NCBI GenBank assembly: GCA_951217055.1
Contig: OX578282.1
Coordinates: forward strand, 15,191,877-15,255,876
From: Gerris lacustris
Lineage: Eukaryota > Arthropoda > Insecta > Hemiptera > Gerridae
Length of the DNA: 64,000 nucleotides
Direction: 5' to 3'
Shown here: piece after piece, positions 12,331-36,400 of the stretch
Layout of the letters: every line of letters starts with the position of its first letter
How positions within the stretch are numbered: position 1 is the stretch's first letter
Translations under genes and position numbers: made by a program
The notes under the pieces: generated by a model
Told to the model about the DNA's origin: nothing
Seen by the model: only the letters and a program-made list of their open reading frames with translations
Database searches by the model: none

Positions 12331-13644
12331 TAGCCCTTCCTTAATATCTTGCAGTATGGCAGACCTTGTTCCTAACACAAATTTGATTCAATTGACGTAC
12401 AGTTATGACTGATTACTTCCTACTTAAAACTTTTACAATTAACGCATAAATCTCATTTGTATTTCCTTCAAATTGCTCTCTTAGCGAAGAAATATAGAAA
12501 GAAATATTTTATGTGGGAGCACTTTTTTGTGTACCCATATCGTCAGGCATGTTGTAGTACATGTTTGGTAGTAACTAAAACAACATGCTTGACAAACATT
12601 AGCTTTATGCGTAGACTTCCGTGGGTTGACTCATAATTCATATAAAATAATTTGGTTTGCCAGTGAAATCCAAGAAAACAAAGGCAGTTGTGGTGTTGTA
12701 CAAAGGCAGGGGTACCATGTTATGGATCTTAAAAGTGGGTTTACTACTAAATGTCAGGAAAAACTGAACAAAGTATTTTATGTTAAATGGTTATAGCTGT
12801 GTGTAGATGAAAGAAAAGAAAAAGGTGGGTAAAAAAATTGGCTGCAAAAACTACCAATATTTTAACACAAATTTTACGACAAAATTTTTATTCATTAATT
12901 TTTGTGAGAGTAGTACAAAGATATACACTTTGAGACATGTTGTACAACCTTTTAGGGTGCAGTTACTGTTTGTTTCTCATTTGATACCTAGCTCAAGCTA
13001 CAAGAAACAGAACGGCACTGGGTTAAGTTACTGAGAACAATAGTGAAGAATGGAAATAAGATTCAAAGTATTTACCTGGGGAGAAGTGAAGGCTGAGTCC
13101 AGTTTGGCCGCTCCGGGAGGAATGTTTCTTTTGGTTCAAGAGTCAACTTTCCTATATGGAGTTTCAGAACGACTGGTCCAAGTTATGGTATACTTTCCAG
13201 ATAGAAAGACAGCCAGATGCCATGGCAACATGATATTACACTATTTACACTAAACAATTTATCTCATGGGCTCTCTCAGCTGGCCCAGTAATGATGTTTC
13301 TGCCTGGAAAAATAATTGAATATAAGCAACCTTCAATAAAATCATTCTTAGATATTACAATTAACCAATTACATTCCGATGAATAAGTTAAGTCAGAGTG
13401 TGAGGGGATGGACAGGTTTTAGATTGGAAATAGTTAAACCGTGTTCAAGGAAGTCTGAAACCTATAACCCCATTCACACCTTTAATAATTTCTGATTTCT
13501 ATACTTCACTTTTTACTTACTTATATTTCTAGGAAGAAAGCAAAAAACGAAAAAATAAGGAAGTGAAATCTATAAAAATCTTAAAAAGGGTACCAGTTAA
13601 AAGCTGACTCTTGACACAATGGCTAAGCTGAGCTAATGTTAATT
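12331..13644. other. Intergenic DNA, no recognised gene
   Basis: Less AT-rich than usual around 12640-13260, with two ORFs of 67 and 75 codons on +. Neither resembles a known family, and no splice context supports them. Treated as non-coding or as an unrecognised relic. Confidence 0.35.
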
Positions 13645-13998
13645 GGGCTAATACGTAAAGTGTGTCCCCGGATCGACACATGAATAGGTGAAAAGGACTA
13701 ACATTTTTTGAATTAAATTTCATCTTCTGGGTTCAGTCCTGCTTGGATTGAAACTAATTTATGTCATAATTTTAGTTTCAAAAATTCTTCTCTCACTTTA
13801 GTAATGAGAAAAATAACTTTTTTTTTGGTAAATTTCCAAGACATACTTGATTTTTCGAAACTAAGATTATGGCATAAATTAGTTTCCATCCAAGCAGGTC
13901 TGAACCCCAGAAGATGAAATTTCTATTAAACATTTTTAGTCTTTTTCACCTTTTCATGCATCGTTCCAGGGACACACTGATAGGCTAACTTGATTTCT
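13645..13998. repeat. Fold-back repeat, arms ~140 bp
   Basis: The left arm (13645-13782) and right arm (13857-13998) are inverted copies at roughly 85-90 percent by eye. Shared blocks include AAATTTCATCTTCTGGG and AAACTAATTTATG. The loop is about 75 bp. No coding relic and no clear target duplication. Confidence 0.7.
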
Positions 13999-14381
13999 CA
14001 AGAAATTTGTTAAAAATTAATTTACATTTGTAACATTTAAAAAAACTGATATTCAATTTATTTTGAGAAATTAGTGTTGTGTTTGTGGGTGATAATAAGT
14101 ATATGCCACTATTCTTTAATAATTAATGAGAAATTAAATAAATAATTGGCTACAGAATTATCTCACAAAATTTCTTATAAATGTAGTTCTGACTACAGTT
14201 GTGTGTGAAGTGGCAGGGTTAATGAACAGGGCCTAACCACATAAGTAAATGGCCAATTTCCTAGATTCTAAAAATGAGATTGAAAGTGATATTTCTCATT
14301 GTAAATGGTCCATAACCACCTTTGTCCAGTAAAAACAATGTTTTTATTTTATTTATGTGGTCTAATTAATCTTATTTGGGT

Positions 14382-14769
14382 TTGACTAGGCTATATGGGG
14401 CATCATGTATAGAAATGCAAAAACTAACAAATATAATGCATAAATAACTATAGTGCTTGCTGTATATTGATATTAGTTGCATTATTTATGTATTCTTTTT
14501 CATTTCATACTCTCTTTAAAAACCAGATACGCTACATCGAAGCCTAGGTAATCTACAACAGATACATACACCCAAGATTCCCAAAATCGACCTGTATACT
14601 GCTGTGTCTAAAAATAGAGGACTGAATATGGAAATTGTATTAAGAGAAAACTTATGAAATGAACAAGAATCCATAATTGGTGCATTTTTTATCAATATGT
14701 AGAAAATACTTTAATTATATGTGACAGTTTTTTTCATTTCTATACATGATGCCCCGTATAGGCTAGTTC
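14382..14769. mobile_element. MITE-like element, ~388 bp
   Basis: Inverted ends of about 35 bp: GGGGCATCATGTATAGAAAT at the left and its complement near 14735-14755, preceded by GACTAGGCTATAT and followed by GTATAGGCTAGTT. The interior has no recognised coding sequence. Confidence 0.6.
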
Positions 14770-15753
14770 AACCGTAAAATTGGTTTTGCACGGTAATTCC
14801 TTATATAAAAATGTTATGACATGTCTAAAGTGAATGTATGTCTGTAAGTCATGAACAATTTATAACACAGTCAGTTTATTAAAAGGAATTTAAGTACTGT
14901 AACACATTCATTTTATTAAAGCCAGCTTCTTAAATTCAACAAAATATGCATATTTTCTATCTGTTTGCCTGTCAGTAACTTTTATGTGTCCAACGATAAC
15001 TTAAGTAAAAGTTGATCCATTCAAATGATATTTAGAATATTATGCTCTTTTTACAAATGCCGAGGCTAAGTTCATTGGACAGAGTTCTCCCTCCAACCGT
15101 TAAGCTTTAAACTCAAAATTAGAATATTAAGGCAGGGAGCTATTCTAATATCATCTATTACAACAAGACAAACATTATTTACAATTTTTTATTTTTTTAT
15201 TTTTTTAGTAAAATCAACAGCGACACTGCTATAATGTGATAAAGCTCACACAATCCCTGAAATCAGATCTAAACGATTTGAAGAGAGAAAAAAATGTTAT
15301 TATACTTTATTACCCATGTTTATGTTCTAATCTAACGCAGGGCAGGGCACAGTTCTTTTAAACCACAAAAATATACGAAACTGTACGAATAGAGGTGCCG
15401 AGCATATAGTAGAGCAGTACTGCACCACACATGATTGGCGTCTGAATTCTCACAATCTCGCATAAATGTCTGTGTTTTAAAAAACTTTTCTGCTCTGCCC
15501 TGCGTCTCAAATAATGTGTGCCTCGCTTTAGTGTTTACCCTAATCAGCATAGTAAAATGAAAAGGAGAGACCTTGATGATAATGTCAATTCCAAGCTCTC
15601 ATTTTGATTTTCCTTTGCTGACAGAGTACAAGTGTAACCACTATACTTTGTAATATTAGTGTAGTAGCCAGTTATCCAGTCAGAACTGATTGTATCTTCC
15701 AAGCTAAGAAAATGTAACCCCTCCCCATTAAAGTTTAAGATGGTGAGGGATTT
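14770..15753. other. Intergenic DNA, no recognised gene
   Basis: Two minus-strand ORFs of 72 and 78 codons lack any recognised motif. No repeat boundary seen. Confidence 0.35.
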
Positions 15754-16398
15754 CTTTAACCCTGGAATGCTAATGGTCATTGAATGGCTAGTATTATTAA
15801 ACCTTCGTTAATTCGACTAAAATATGCAGAAAATACATTTTTTTTGGGTTGAAACTACACTTTTATAAAGAGAATACTACTAAGAACTCATTATTAAATC
15901 TTTTAGTGAGATATATACAAACATTTTATGACAAATAACTTAGTAGGAACATCAGAAGAATCTAAAATTGAGTGAACATTAATGCACCAGGTCCCATGCC
16001 CCAGGCCAAAAGCCCTAGGCTCTTTGTTAAGTGCTCCAGGCCACTACTGGTCTCTGGCCCAAGTCCAATTACCCTAGGCCCATTGCCCCTTACCCCTAGG
16101 CCTATTGCCCCTTACCCCAGGACCATTTCCCAGGCTATAGGCTCATTCGACGACCAATTAATTCCCTACGTTTATTACTAAACGTTAGTCGAATCAACAA
16201 AGTAGCTTCGACGGGAATTCGCCACAAAACGAGTGTATGCTCAAAAGGACTACTACCGCTACTCTAGCAGGTGTGTTACTAACCAGTGCAAGCACTGCAG
16301 AAGGATGGGGTACCCTTCACCATCGCGTATGAGTGTAAAAGGTTAAGGTTCAAACTGTGCTCGTAGATTCGACTACCATTAGCATTCCAGGGTTAAAG
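15754..16398. repeat. Interval bounded by a 23-bp inverted repeat
   Basis: CTTTAACCCTGGAATGC (15754 on) and its complement ending at 16398 bound 645 bp. Inside, CCCTAGGCCCATTGCCCC-type units repeat at 15980-16140, a C-rich low-complexity block out of keeping with the region. May be a non-autonomous element; no target duplication seen. Confidence 0.45.
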
Positions 16399-17064
16399 GT
16401 TTTCATTACTTTGACATTTGTACCCCATACCCCTGTGTACCAAAATCAGAACATAGTTTTACTGACTCAGAAACCTTCCCGGGCATGCAACCAACCATTC
16501 GCCAAAGTTTCATTGCAATCAGATGATAGATATAGATTATAGAAATATGTTTCCTGTATTTTCCATTTTACCCCCTCCTAAATGAAAATGTGTGCAAAAA
16601 TGTACGAAACAACAATTACTGTACTCTTAAAGAACTTTTCATACCTATAATATTATATAGATGTTCAAATGCCAAAGTAATAAAAACCCTTCTCAATCGG
16701 ATGATAGATTATACATTATAGAAATATTTTTCCTCTATTTTGCACTTTACTCCCCTCCCAAATGAAAATATGACAAAAATATTCATAATAACAATTACTG
16801 TATTTTTAAAGAGCTTTTCAACTATATGCATCATGATGGGTTTTTATTACTTTGACATTTGTACCCCGTACACCTGAGTACCAAAATCAAGACATAATTT
16901 TACTAACTCAGAAACCTTCCCGGGAATGCGTCCAACCATTCCCCAAAGTTTCATCGCAATCGGATGAACGGTTTAGGCAGGCATAAGAGACAGACTGACA
17001 GACAGACAGACAGACAGACAGACATACATACAGACAGACAGACATTCATTATTATTTATAAAGA
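16399..17064 (-). mobile_element. Partial Helitron-like copy, minus strand
   Basis: Read on -, it begins at 17064 with TCTTTATAAATAATAATG after an A, resembling the 5' end of the complete Helitron at 61132 (TCTATAATATAAGTGG). It shares that element's module of TTTGTACCCC plus AATTACTGTA plus TTTTCATT, and the (GACA)n tract near the 5' end. No 3' hairpin with CTAG is found, so the 3' end is missing. Confidence 0.55.
16989..17044. repeat. (ACAG)n microsatellite
   Basis: About 14 near-perfect ACAG units with two TACA interruptions, inside the Helitron-like copy. Confidence 0.9.
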
Positions 17065-17490
17065 TTTAACAAATATTTAATAATATTACAAGTCCACTTA
17101 ATTATGCATTTCACTTAGACATAAAGTGACCTTGCAATAAATCATAAATAACTTCATGAAATATAAAATTTTTCGTGAAATCTGGAATTAGCCCCAAAGC
17201 ACGCTACCAGATCTATCAAATCAGATTTTACCAGACTTTTTTTAAATTTCTTTCTACTTATAACTTTTTTTTATACGTAAAAATGTTTATTTTAACGTTT
17301 TCTCATAATTATATCGTTCTTATAAGAACAGTATATAAATTTAGTTTTCCGTCGTTTCCTGTTTTGTGAAATGTTTGTAGCAAACTTAGAAAAATAAATA
17401 TTCTTTAGGGACATTTGGTTATTTTTTTCAGTATTTAAAATATTTAACCTTCTTGAGGCTACACTGGTACCCTGCCATTCGGATTTATTT

Positions 17491-17569
17491 TTCTTTTCGT
17501 GAGGTGTCGCTGTCAGGGGACGGATTTTCTCTATTTTCATCGTTTCTTTTCTACATTTAATTCCACAAA
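17491..17569 (+). promoter_or_regulatory. RpS26 likely TCT initiator / TOP leader
   Basis: The pyrimidine tract TTCTTTTC at 17491-17498 lies 72-79 bp before the RpS26 start codon. Ribosomal protein genes in insects commonly start transcription at such a TCT motif, giving an mRNA with a 5' terminal oligopyrimidine tract. The start site is inferred only from this motif and its distance. Confidence 0.5.
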
Positions 17570-28435
<10,866 letters not shown>

Positions 28436-28437
<2 letters not shown>

Positions 28438-28441
28438 TAAA
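28436..28441 (+). promoter_or_regulatory. RpS26 poly(A) signal overlapping the stop codon
   Basis: AATAAA begins on the second base of the TAA stop codon (28435-28437). A second AATAAA lies about 28 bp downstream. If the first is used the 3' UTR is only about 20-30 nt; the second would also give a very short one. Confidence 0.55.
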
Positions 28442-28618
28442 GTTTTAATATTTCATTTTTAATAAAAAATAAGATAATTTGTTAACTTGTTTTTTTTTTT
28501 TTTTTTTTGTTTTTTTTTATAACCCTTACTTATTTTAAATCATACCAAAAATACATATTGGTGGTCTCAATTAATCTAAATAGAGTGATTATTAACATCA
28601 TAAAAATAATCGTTTTAA

Positions 28619-28858
28619 AGGTGGTCATACAAGAAGAGAAGGCCCCCGGGATTTTCCAACACGAGGCCAACTGTCATCAACTCATAAAACTCCAAATCTT
28701 AGGTGTGATGATTGCCTAGTTCCATCCTACTTTTCGGCCTCAAGGCGGAAAAAAATTGTTTGGGATTTTAGGAACTGCAGTCAACAGGTGGCCTCAAGGC
28801 CGCCTCCACACAGATACAGGAATTCCTCCTGGGATTTTCTCTTTGTGTATGGCCACCT
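28619..28858. mobile_element. MITE, 240 bp, TAA target duplication
   Basis: The ends AGGTGGTCATACA and TGTATGGCCACCT are near-perfect inverted copies, and TAA flanks both (28616-28618, 28859-28861). The interior is GC-richer and has GGCCTCAAGGC-type repeats. Just downstream of RpS26. Confidence 0.75.
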
Positions 28859-28861
28859 TAA

Positions 28862-29880
28862 GCCATTAATAATTAGAAGACACTTACATAGAATAGATGA
28901 TATATGTAATAAAACGCTACTACATTTTTTACATCATTTAAATGTTCTTTAACAGTATTACTTCCACATTAAAAACTTATTATGATCTACTATGTTGGTA
29001 AGCAGTAAATCATTAAAAGACATCTTAATTTGAAGTATAATGTTACCACAAATTTAGTATTTTTCCTCACCTCCGGAGATATCTAGGTAAAATATTGTTT
29101 TCACAAAAATCTGAAACTGAGATTTCAACGGAATTGTCTGAATATTATTTATTTTATCAGCTGTGTAGTTGGCTTTTACATTGGTTTATTTACCAAGAAA
29201 TTATTACTTTTTTTAAGGAAAAGTGCATTATTTTAATGTCTTATGTTAAATCTTACAAGAAAATGTCACTTCATAGCAAATCTTGCTGTTGAAAAGTATG
29301 TGTATAAATGTTTTACACATACTTAACGAGTAAGTGTAGTTTTCGTCTTCTGTAATAGATAGGAGTATCGGTCTTTTGTTATTATAAAATTCCTATTACT
29401 TATTTCTAGCTCACATTTGAGTTAGAACCCTTGTGGGGATATTGCTGCCCAATAGCATGAGCATAGTTACGAGTTGTAGGGAATATGTACTTTAACTATA
29501 TCTGTCAACTTATCACTTTAGAGGTGGATTTGTCACACATGAGTGTTGCCAAGACCCATAGTGGAGATATTTTCCCCAGGGAACCTAATTTAAAACTCAT
29601 GCCCTACCTAATTGAGGGAGGTTTTAGTTTCACAAGTTAAGCTTATTCTCTGACCCTTTTGATGCTGGCGATTCTTGAGGAACTTACAGGTGGGTGCAGG
29701 ACCTTCTCTGTACTCTATAATATAACTGTCCCTCCTTGGGGGACTTTTTACACCTTTTTTTCTACGTAACTTTTTCATTTGGTTCTAACTTCCTCGTTAA
29801 AATTAAATTAATAAATTATAAATGCTGAACTTATGCTTAAGGTTAACTATGTAATATAGAACTTAAATTATTCAATATTT
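28862..29880. other. Intergenic DNA downstream of RpS26
   Basis: No exon or element recognised. Base composition becomes more even around 29400-29760, but both strands lack a recognisable protein. Confidence 0.4.
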
Positions 29881-30219
29881 GAGGAGCCTAGTATCAAAGA
29901 CGGACATTTGACATTTTTTCCGAATTTCAGTTATCGCTTGTTTCTTATAGATTTTTGGCTGCTGCATCAGATTCTGCTATCCATTTGCATCATAAACAAC
30001 CAGAAAAGGGGTAAAAATGCAACAATATTTGTAGTTTTGATTCAAATACGGACAAGTCAACACTCGTTTTGCTAGTGCAACGTTTTTGTTGTTTTTTACT
30101 GCACGTAAGTGCTATTAAGAATCATTGCTCTAGCACCTGTAGAATTTGAGCTACAGTTTTTCGGCTCTACTGTAAAATTTTGAAATGTGCTCTTGTCCGT
30201 CTTTGATACTAAGCTCCTC
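29881..30219. mobile_element. MITE-like element, 339 bp, ATTT target duplication
   Basis: Inverted ends of about 25 bp: GAGGAGCCTAGTATCAAAGA at the left, TCTTTGATACTAAGCTCCTC at the right, with one base missing or changed. ATTT stands outside both ends (29877-29880, 30220-30223). Superfamily not identified. Confidence 0.65.
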
Positions 30220-30290
30220 ATTTCATCTAGTGTTTACGAAAATGGAGTGTAAATTGGTTGGAGAAGGAGAAAAAAAACCCCAAGCCCCTA

Positions 30291-30440
30291 TTAAAGGATC
30301 TGGGTGTTGGTCGAAATCGTTTAAACAAATTTTTGAAAAGGCTGTCTAAAGATGCATTGGAGGCATCTTACAGAATTTGGTTGAGGCATGCAGAACCATG
30401 GGCTTCTGGTGAGGGGAAAGTTGTGGCCACATAAAGATCT
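30291..30440 (+). pseudogene. Possible transposon-protein relic
   Basis: One frame gives LGVGRNRLNKFLKRLSKDAL and then about 25 more residues to a stop, without a start codon or splice context. The first part resembles the core of tyrosine-recombinase-like proteins of Crypton elements (pattern LG.N.L...MK.....A), but the histidine-containing part expected after it is not recognisable. Weak call. Confidence 0.2.
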
Positions 30441-30589
30441 TTAACCCTCCATTGCCAAGTCTCTCTTATGGTAACAGTAATAGATATCATTGGCTGCATA
30501 AACCTTAGAATTTTTACACACATTAGTCCTCTAGAAAGTCGAAACTATTTATAACCTAGGATGTAGAGATAGTTCTTAAAGAATTGCAA

Positions 30590-30868
30590 CTACAGTCTTC
30601 GCACAACTAGAATCGACGCGTTGACAGCGCGGGAAATTGAGTGACACACAGATTGGCCAACCTCTCTGGGGGAAAAAATAAAGCCACTACGAAGCCTTCT
30701 TATACTGTTATCCTGAGGGCCTCTCCCCTCCACTAGAGACATTTATCTTTGCCTAGTTGGCCCGACCTTTTGTCCGGGAAAATCTCAAGCTCTCATTGGC
30801 TCGTCCCCCCTTTTGCTAGTTTTTCCCGCGCTGTCAACGCGTCGATTCTAGTTGTGCGAAGACTGTAG
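30590..30868. mobile_element. MITE, 279 bp, 47-bp terminal inverted repeats
   Basis: Perfect or near-perfect inverted ends of about 47 bp starting CTACAGTCTTCGCACAACTA and including GACAGCGCGGGAAA. The interior has ATTGGCCAACCTCTC and CTCTCATTGGCTCG, that is, CCAAT-box cores in both orientations. Related interiors occur at 55081-55935 and 59565-59812. No clear target duplication. Confidence 0.8.
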
Positions 30869-32679
30869 CTTGAATATACCAATTTTTGGTTCAGCCATCT
30901 TGATTTTATCCATAATTATTTTTTAGCTCGTATACTCGTAAGATTTACCATTTAGTAATATCTCAGTTCATTGTTTGCCTGTTTTAAATACATAGAAACA
31001 TTAGCCTTTTTTTAATGTGTACTTGCATATAGTTGCAATAGATACTTCAGAAAGCTTCAAGAGATACTTCATGAAACGAGTTTACAGGGAGCTTCAAGTC
31101 TGAACACCAGCAATAATATTTATCCAATGATCATAGAGGTAAAACAATGTTCCTCTCTGATGATCACATTTAAAGTCTCTTTTGTTAGCCCTAAAATTAC
31201 CTTTATCTGTGGATCAGGATGTAAAACATAAATTTTTTTTTTCATAGTTAAACTTTGCTGATTCTTAAGACTAGAGTTTCAAGGGTCATCTTTAAATACA
31301 AGAACACTTTAATTTAATTAACAAATATTTTATTAAAATTAAATCAGTACTCAAAAGAAATAAAAATACAATTTCTATTTAGTTAAAACCACATACAAAT
31401 TTGCCAAACTTACCATATTTCTAATGGTAACAAAACAAATGAACATATAATAACTAATTTAGAAAATTGTCCTTTTGTAGGAGTTGTTTACAACAAATTA
31501 ATTGGAAAATATGTTACTAGGAAGGTATAATTGATTAACATTTAAGGATAGTATGTTTTAATTAAAATGAATCCTTTCTTTAATGTTATAAATTATTGGA
31601 GAATGCTATTAAATAAATGAAATATAATTTTTCTATCAAACATTTTTGAAATATTCATTCAAGGTTTGTAGAATAGATTTTTACTGAGTTTGAGTTAAAA
31701 TAAATACTTGGCTATCAAAAAACTATTGTATTCAGGTGTCTTCCTTGAGGATATATATACATAATAAAACAGCAAACATTATATTTTTTTAAACTAAAAT
31801 AATGTATATTAATAGTCAGAGGTAATTATACACCACATAATTTAGCTGTTCTTTTGTTGTAAAATATTTTGTGATGTACCAACATGATATAGGGCTTATT
31901 AGTTGAATATTATTGTGACATCATTAATGGCTTATAAGCGAGAAAAAAAGGTAAAAAACACCGAATATGAAAATTGACACATTTGTGGTTCTAGATTTAA
32001 ATTGGAAATGTGAATTTTGAATTATATTGATAGTTTCTTTAACGTTTCGGTAAAACTACAATTAGGAAAGAGGTTAGTTGTGGGGGGGGGGGGGGGGGGG
32101 CTTATTCTAGAGTATTGCAAAAAGGGATATCATCTCTATAATGTATAAATCATACAGATATCATCTTTGAAATAAATAAATCTATTGCTAGATCTAATAT
32201 ATTTCAACGATAGGTATATATATTTTATATATCTTTCAAATAAGCTGTTTTGACAAAGGGATTTAATCTCTTAAATGTATAAATCAAGCAAAATAGTGCC
32301 GCCAAGCGATTCCCGACTGTATTGATAATTGCAGATTAGGCAACATTTCTTCTTTTCAAGATAACATTCTTTTGTAAAAAAACAAAAATAATTGGTTCAA
32401 AAATGAAATTTTATAAACAATTTTTGTACGATTCTGTACCTTTTTTGTTAAAATATCTCTTAATCAGAATATACTATAGGACATTTAATAATGTGAGGAA
32501 GTGCATTATAATAATGGTCACATTATATTGGCGTTAACCAACTTAAAAGACAAAAGATTTGATAAAACTATAGAACATGGGGCCCATGCATGATATCTGC
32601 CTGATCTATTATTAGACTAAGGGATATTACCACTGTACTATATATGACTGTACACTGGAGAGCATTTTTTTTGTCTTAA
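30869..32679. other. AT-rich intergenic DNA with a G19 run
   Basis: No gene recognised. 32082-32100 is 19 consecutive G, an assembly-prone homopolymer or quadruplex-forming run. Confidence 0.45.
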
Positions 32680-32838
32680 GGCCCATTCACACTTTGATTA
32701 GTACAAGTGCTTAGTAATTTTTTTTTGCAAGTGTTTACTGAAAATTACTTAACACTTACACTAAACACATGGTGTCCAAATGGGTTAAGTGTTTTAACTA
32801 AACACTCGCACAAGCACTAATCAAAGTGTATATGGGCC
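32680..32838. mobile_element. MITE, ~160 bp, in an older repeat
   Basis: The ends GGCCCATTCACACTTTGATT and AATCAAAGTGTATATGGGCC are inverted copies. TTAA stands on both sides (32676-32679, 32839-32842), which could be a TTAA duplication or a TA duplication with an AGGCC end. Flanked by pieces of the TTTGGGACAAAGGAATATCAC family. The interior repeats AAGTGTTTA-type words. Confidence 0.7.
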
Positions 32839-33494
32839 TTAAAAAACTTTAGGACAAAGAAATATCACTTGTGAGGTGGTGACCCTTATTAGAAGGGGCC
32901 CTATGCTCTATACTTCAGCCAGTTTTAAAAAATATCAGAATTGTATTTCCTACTTAAATGTTGCTTATAAAATACAATTTTTGAAAGTCTGTAATAAAGG
33001 ATAAAATTTAAATTTTATTTATAAAATTATACAATCTTCATTGGACAATCTTAATATCCAGAGAGTACTTTTGCTGTAAGAATTTGCAATTAATTAATAT
33101 TTTCTGACATAAAATTGTACATAATTTCAATCCTACACAAAAAAAAACACATGCAAGAATCCCACATACATTACATTTCCTAATTACTTAAATCAAAAAC
33201 AATAAATTACAATTACTTCATTTAATATTATTTCATAACAGAATATTTGATGTAATATAATCCAGTTTGTTACTTTTTTTTAAATATCTAACATTTATAC
33301 ATTCATTTTACAATTTATTTGATTTTATTTTTTTAAATACAAATGTAAATTTTTGACATCTATTGAACTATATGGGGGTTTAACATTTACAAAACTACTA
33401 TTGGTCTACATTTAATTAAATATGATTTACATTCAAATAAAAATTAGTAGTTAACACTACTGATTTTGTGATTTTATAAAAAGAAAGGAAGTTA

Positions 33495-36400
33495 TCAGTC
33501 ATCTTCGTCTTCTTCATTACTTGCCACGTCTTTAAGGTTCTTTTCAAAAACACGTTTAGAATCACAGAATCCATGCTTGGTCTTTCCGAAGGATTTAGGG
33601 CCTGCTGATGTAGGAGTATCTCTGAAAAAAAAATTTAAATAATTAACGAGGTTACATTTGATGTCAATTTTCATCATATTTATATATTATACATTAATAT
33701 TTACTTTAAAATCAATAAATATTATTTTATAATAGTTCATTCACTTATAAGTAAATAATTAGCAATATTTTGGAAGAAAGTTCCCCTCATCTATAGTAAA
33801 ACTTCCAATGTAATTCAAGGGCCCCTAAATTATTATTCACAATTAAATTTAAACAAGTAAAACTAGCTGTTTCTACCATTTTATTTTCTTGATATAAAAG
33901 CAAACCATGCATAAAATAAGACAGAAGATAATAATTCCATTGTTGCCTTTTGTTGTGATAGCCAATTAGTGTGGCACATAGCTTCCTCGCATCCTATCAC
34001 GTATTTTATTGGTTGAATGCTTTTACAAGCCATTATTGTCTAATTTATTTAATTGTTTCTCCCGCTTTTTAATACGTCAAAATTGTTTTGATTTTTTACA
34101 TGAATTAAAAGCATCAATTTAGCAAAAGTTAAAGAGCGCAGACGGTTCAAATTAATCTGGTGCTATCTGCGGGTTACTTTTGATAAACCAAAAAAAGTTT
34201 CATACAAATCAGATAAGTACTTTTGAAGCTACAGATGTAAATAAATGTATGTATGTACGTATGTGAAAGAGAAACAAATGAAATCGGAAACATAAAATAT
34301 TTTCGTTCTTCAGATCGATCACATTCCGTTACCTTCAGTAAGCTCGGAAGCAAAAGAATATAAAATCAAAATCTTTGGTAAAGTTGTATTATATATTTTA
34401 CTCAACTTAAAAACTGTAAGAACCGTAAAAACTTGCATATTTCGGTCTCTCTTAATATAGCAAACGACTGTCACGGTAAAGGGAACAACTCCAAATGGCC
34501 TGGTTCGATTTGGAACGGCTTCGCGTTGAATGACCCCCAGTTTTCGACCGATGGATCACTCATATGCGGGGGCCTTTAAGAAAGGGACAGAGTAAAATTG
34601 TAAGTTTGTTGAGAAAATTGAGTTTATTGTAAAGAAAAAGGTGAAGTCTATCATCAGGTTAATTTTTTTTTAAATTATTGTGGTGTTATCAATTATTAAA
34701 TGTACTTTGAAATTGAGTAAAGAACTTCTTGAATTGAACCTTAAGGTTTGAGTACTAAACCTTGAAGATATAGAACATTCAATGGACCTTTAGGTAGGTA
34801 ATGGTGATGAGGTAAGTAGCAAACCTTCGTCATTGATAGGAGGGGATTGACCATCACACATCCACTGGATATGATTACCAGTGTGAACGAAAAAACAATG
34901 AATAAGAGCTTTAGGGAACATTAGTAAACACATAAAATGAATGGTACATCAAATAGTATATTGATTGTAAAGGATGGCAGGGGAATAACTGTAGCAACCT
35001 AACATAACCTTATAACATGAGGTTCAAAAATCTTTATTTAGGTCAAAAGTTAATTTCTTAAACGGTTACAACCCAGGAACAATTAGGCTGTACTGTGTAA
35101 CACATAATTATTATTTTATTGATAATACTATTTCATACATTATACTAATTGAGTTAAGCACATAGAATTAATAAGTCTAGATCTTCCAGAAGAAATCTAG
35201 AATTTTTAACTTTTCTCTAAAGACTTTCATTATGAGCAAGTCCCTTGTGAATTATCACTGCAACGGGTTCATAACCTTCTGAAAAACATATTTTAATATC
35301 CTCTAGAAGATGTAGACTCTGGTCATGAAAGCCTAAGCTATAAAAAAAGGCAAAGCATTTGTGTTCCTTTTCCAACAAGTACATTCTTTTGAAAATAATA
35401 GTACAGTAATTCCTCGATAACCACCGTTTAGAATATCCACGGTAAAATATACAACTGAAGTATCATGAAGAGTGCTTTCGCCATTTAAATGTGTTCGAAA
35501 ACCAGAGTTGTTCGATTAGAGAGAACAGAAAAAGCATTGAAGTTATGGGTCAAGGATCAAACAAGAAAAATGTACCTTTGACCCTTCAAGTCATCCTAGA
35601 AAAGGCAAAAAGGCACTTCTTTAGATTGTTACTCCCAATTTAAAAAAAAACAGAGGGGAGTAAAAATCTAAAGAAGGTGTATGGAATGTTTTTCTTTAGA
35701 CTGTTAGTCCCCTTATAAAAACTGAAGTGTGATATTCCTTTGTCCAAAAGTACATTGGACTAAAAATGCCTTTGTCTTAATAATTATTCAGTAATTTATA
35801 TTCTAAAAAAAAAACATAGGGGAGTAACAATCGAAAGAAGTACCAGCAAAAACACTTCATCAGTTATTCCCGGTTCCATATCTGAGGAACGTAACTCCTG
35901 CGGATATCAAGCAATTACTGTATAAGTAAAAAAAAAAAATATATTTTAGGAGCAATTATATATCTTTTCGGTAACTTGTCTTTACTAGTGTTACTTTCTG
36001 AGAAGGATGGTTTTGCCTACAGTCATTTATCTTTCCTAGCACAAAATTATCAACCCAGAAATTCCCATGTACATCAGGTTTGGTTAATTTGATTCTACCG
36101 GGATCTTTCCCAATTTAATTCCCTTATCATGTCAATGATAAATTATTGAGCTTAAGTATATGAAGGTCAATAAGGCTTAAGAGTGTATAAAGGTCAACAA
36201 TGGGTCATGTAAAAAATTAATGGAATCATAAAAAAGAAAATTAAGAATAATAACAAACGTGAGGTAAGGGTAAATGACAAATATAGTAAATGAATAAATA
36301 AGTCTTGATTCGATACCACATCAATCACTAACTCTCTTACGACTAATACTTTCAAGTTAGTAAAAATACTTACCTAACTTGCATCCTCAGCAAAATTTCT

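Noticed and set aside
12807..13253. Possible small gene (ORFs of 75 and 67 codons)
   Set aside because: No conserved motif, splice structure or family resemblance; kept only as an unexplained, less AT-rich stretch.
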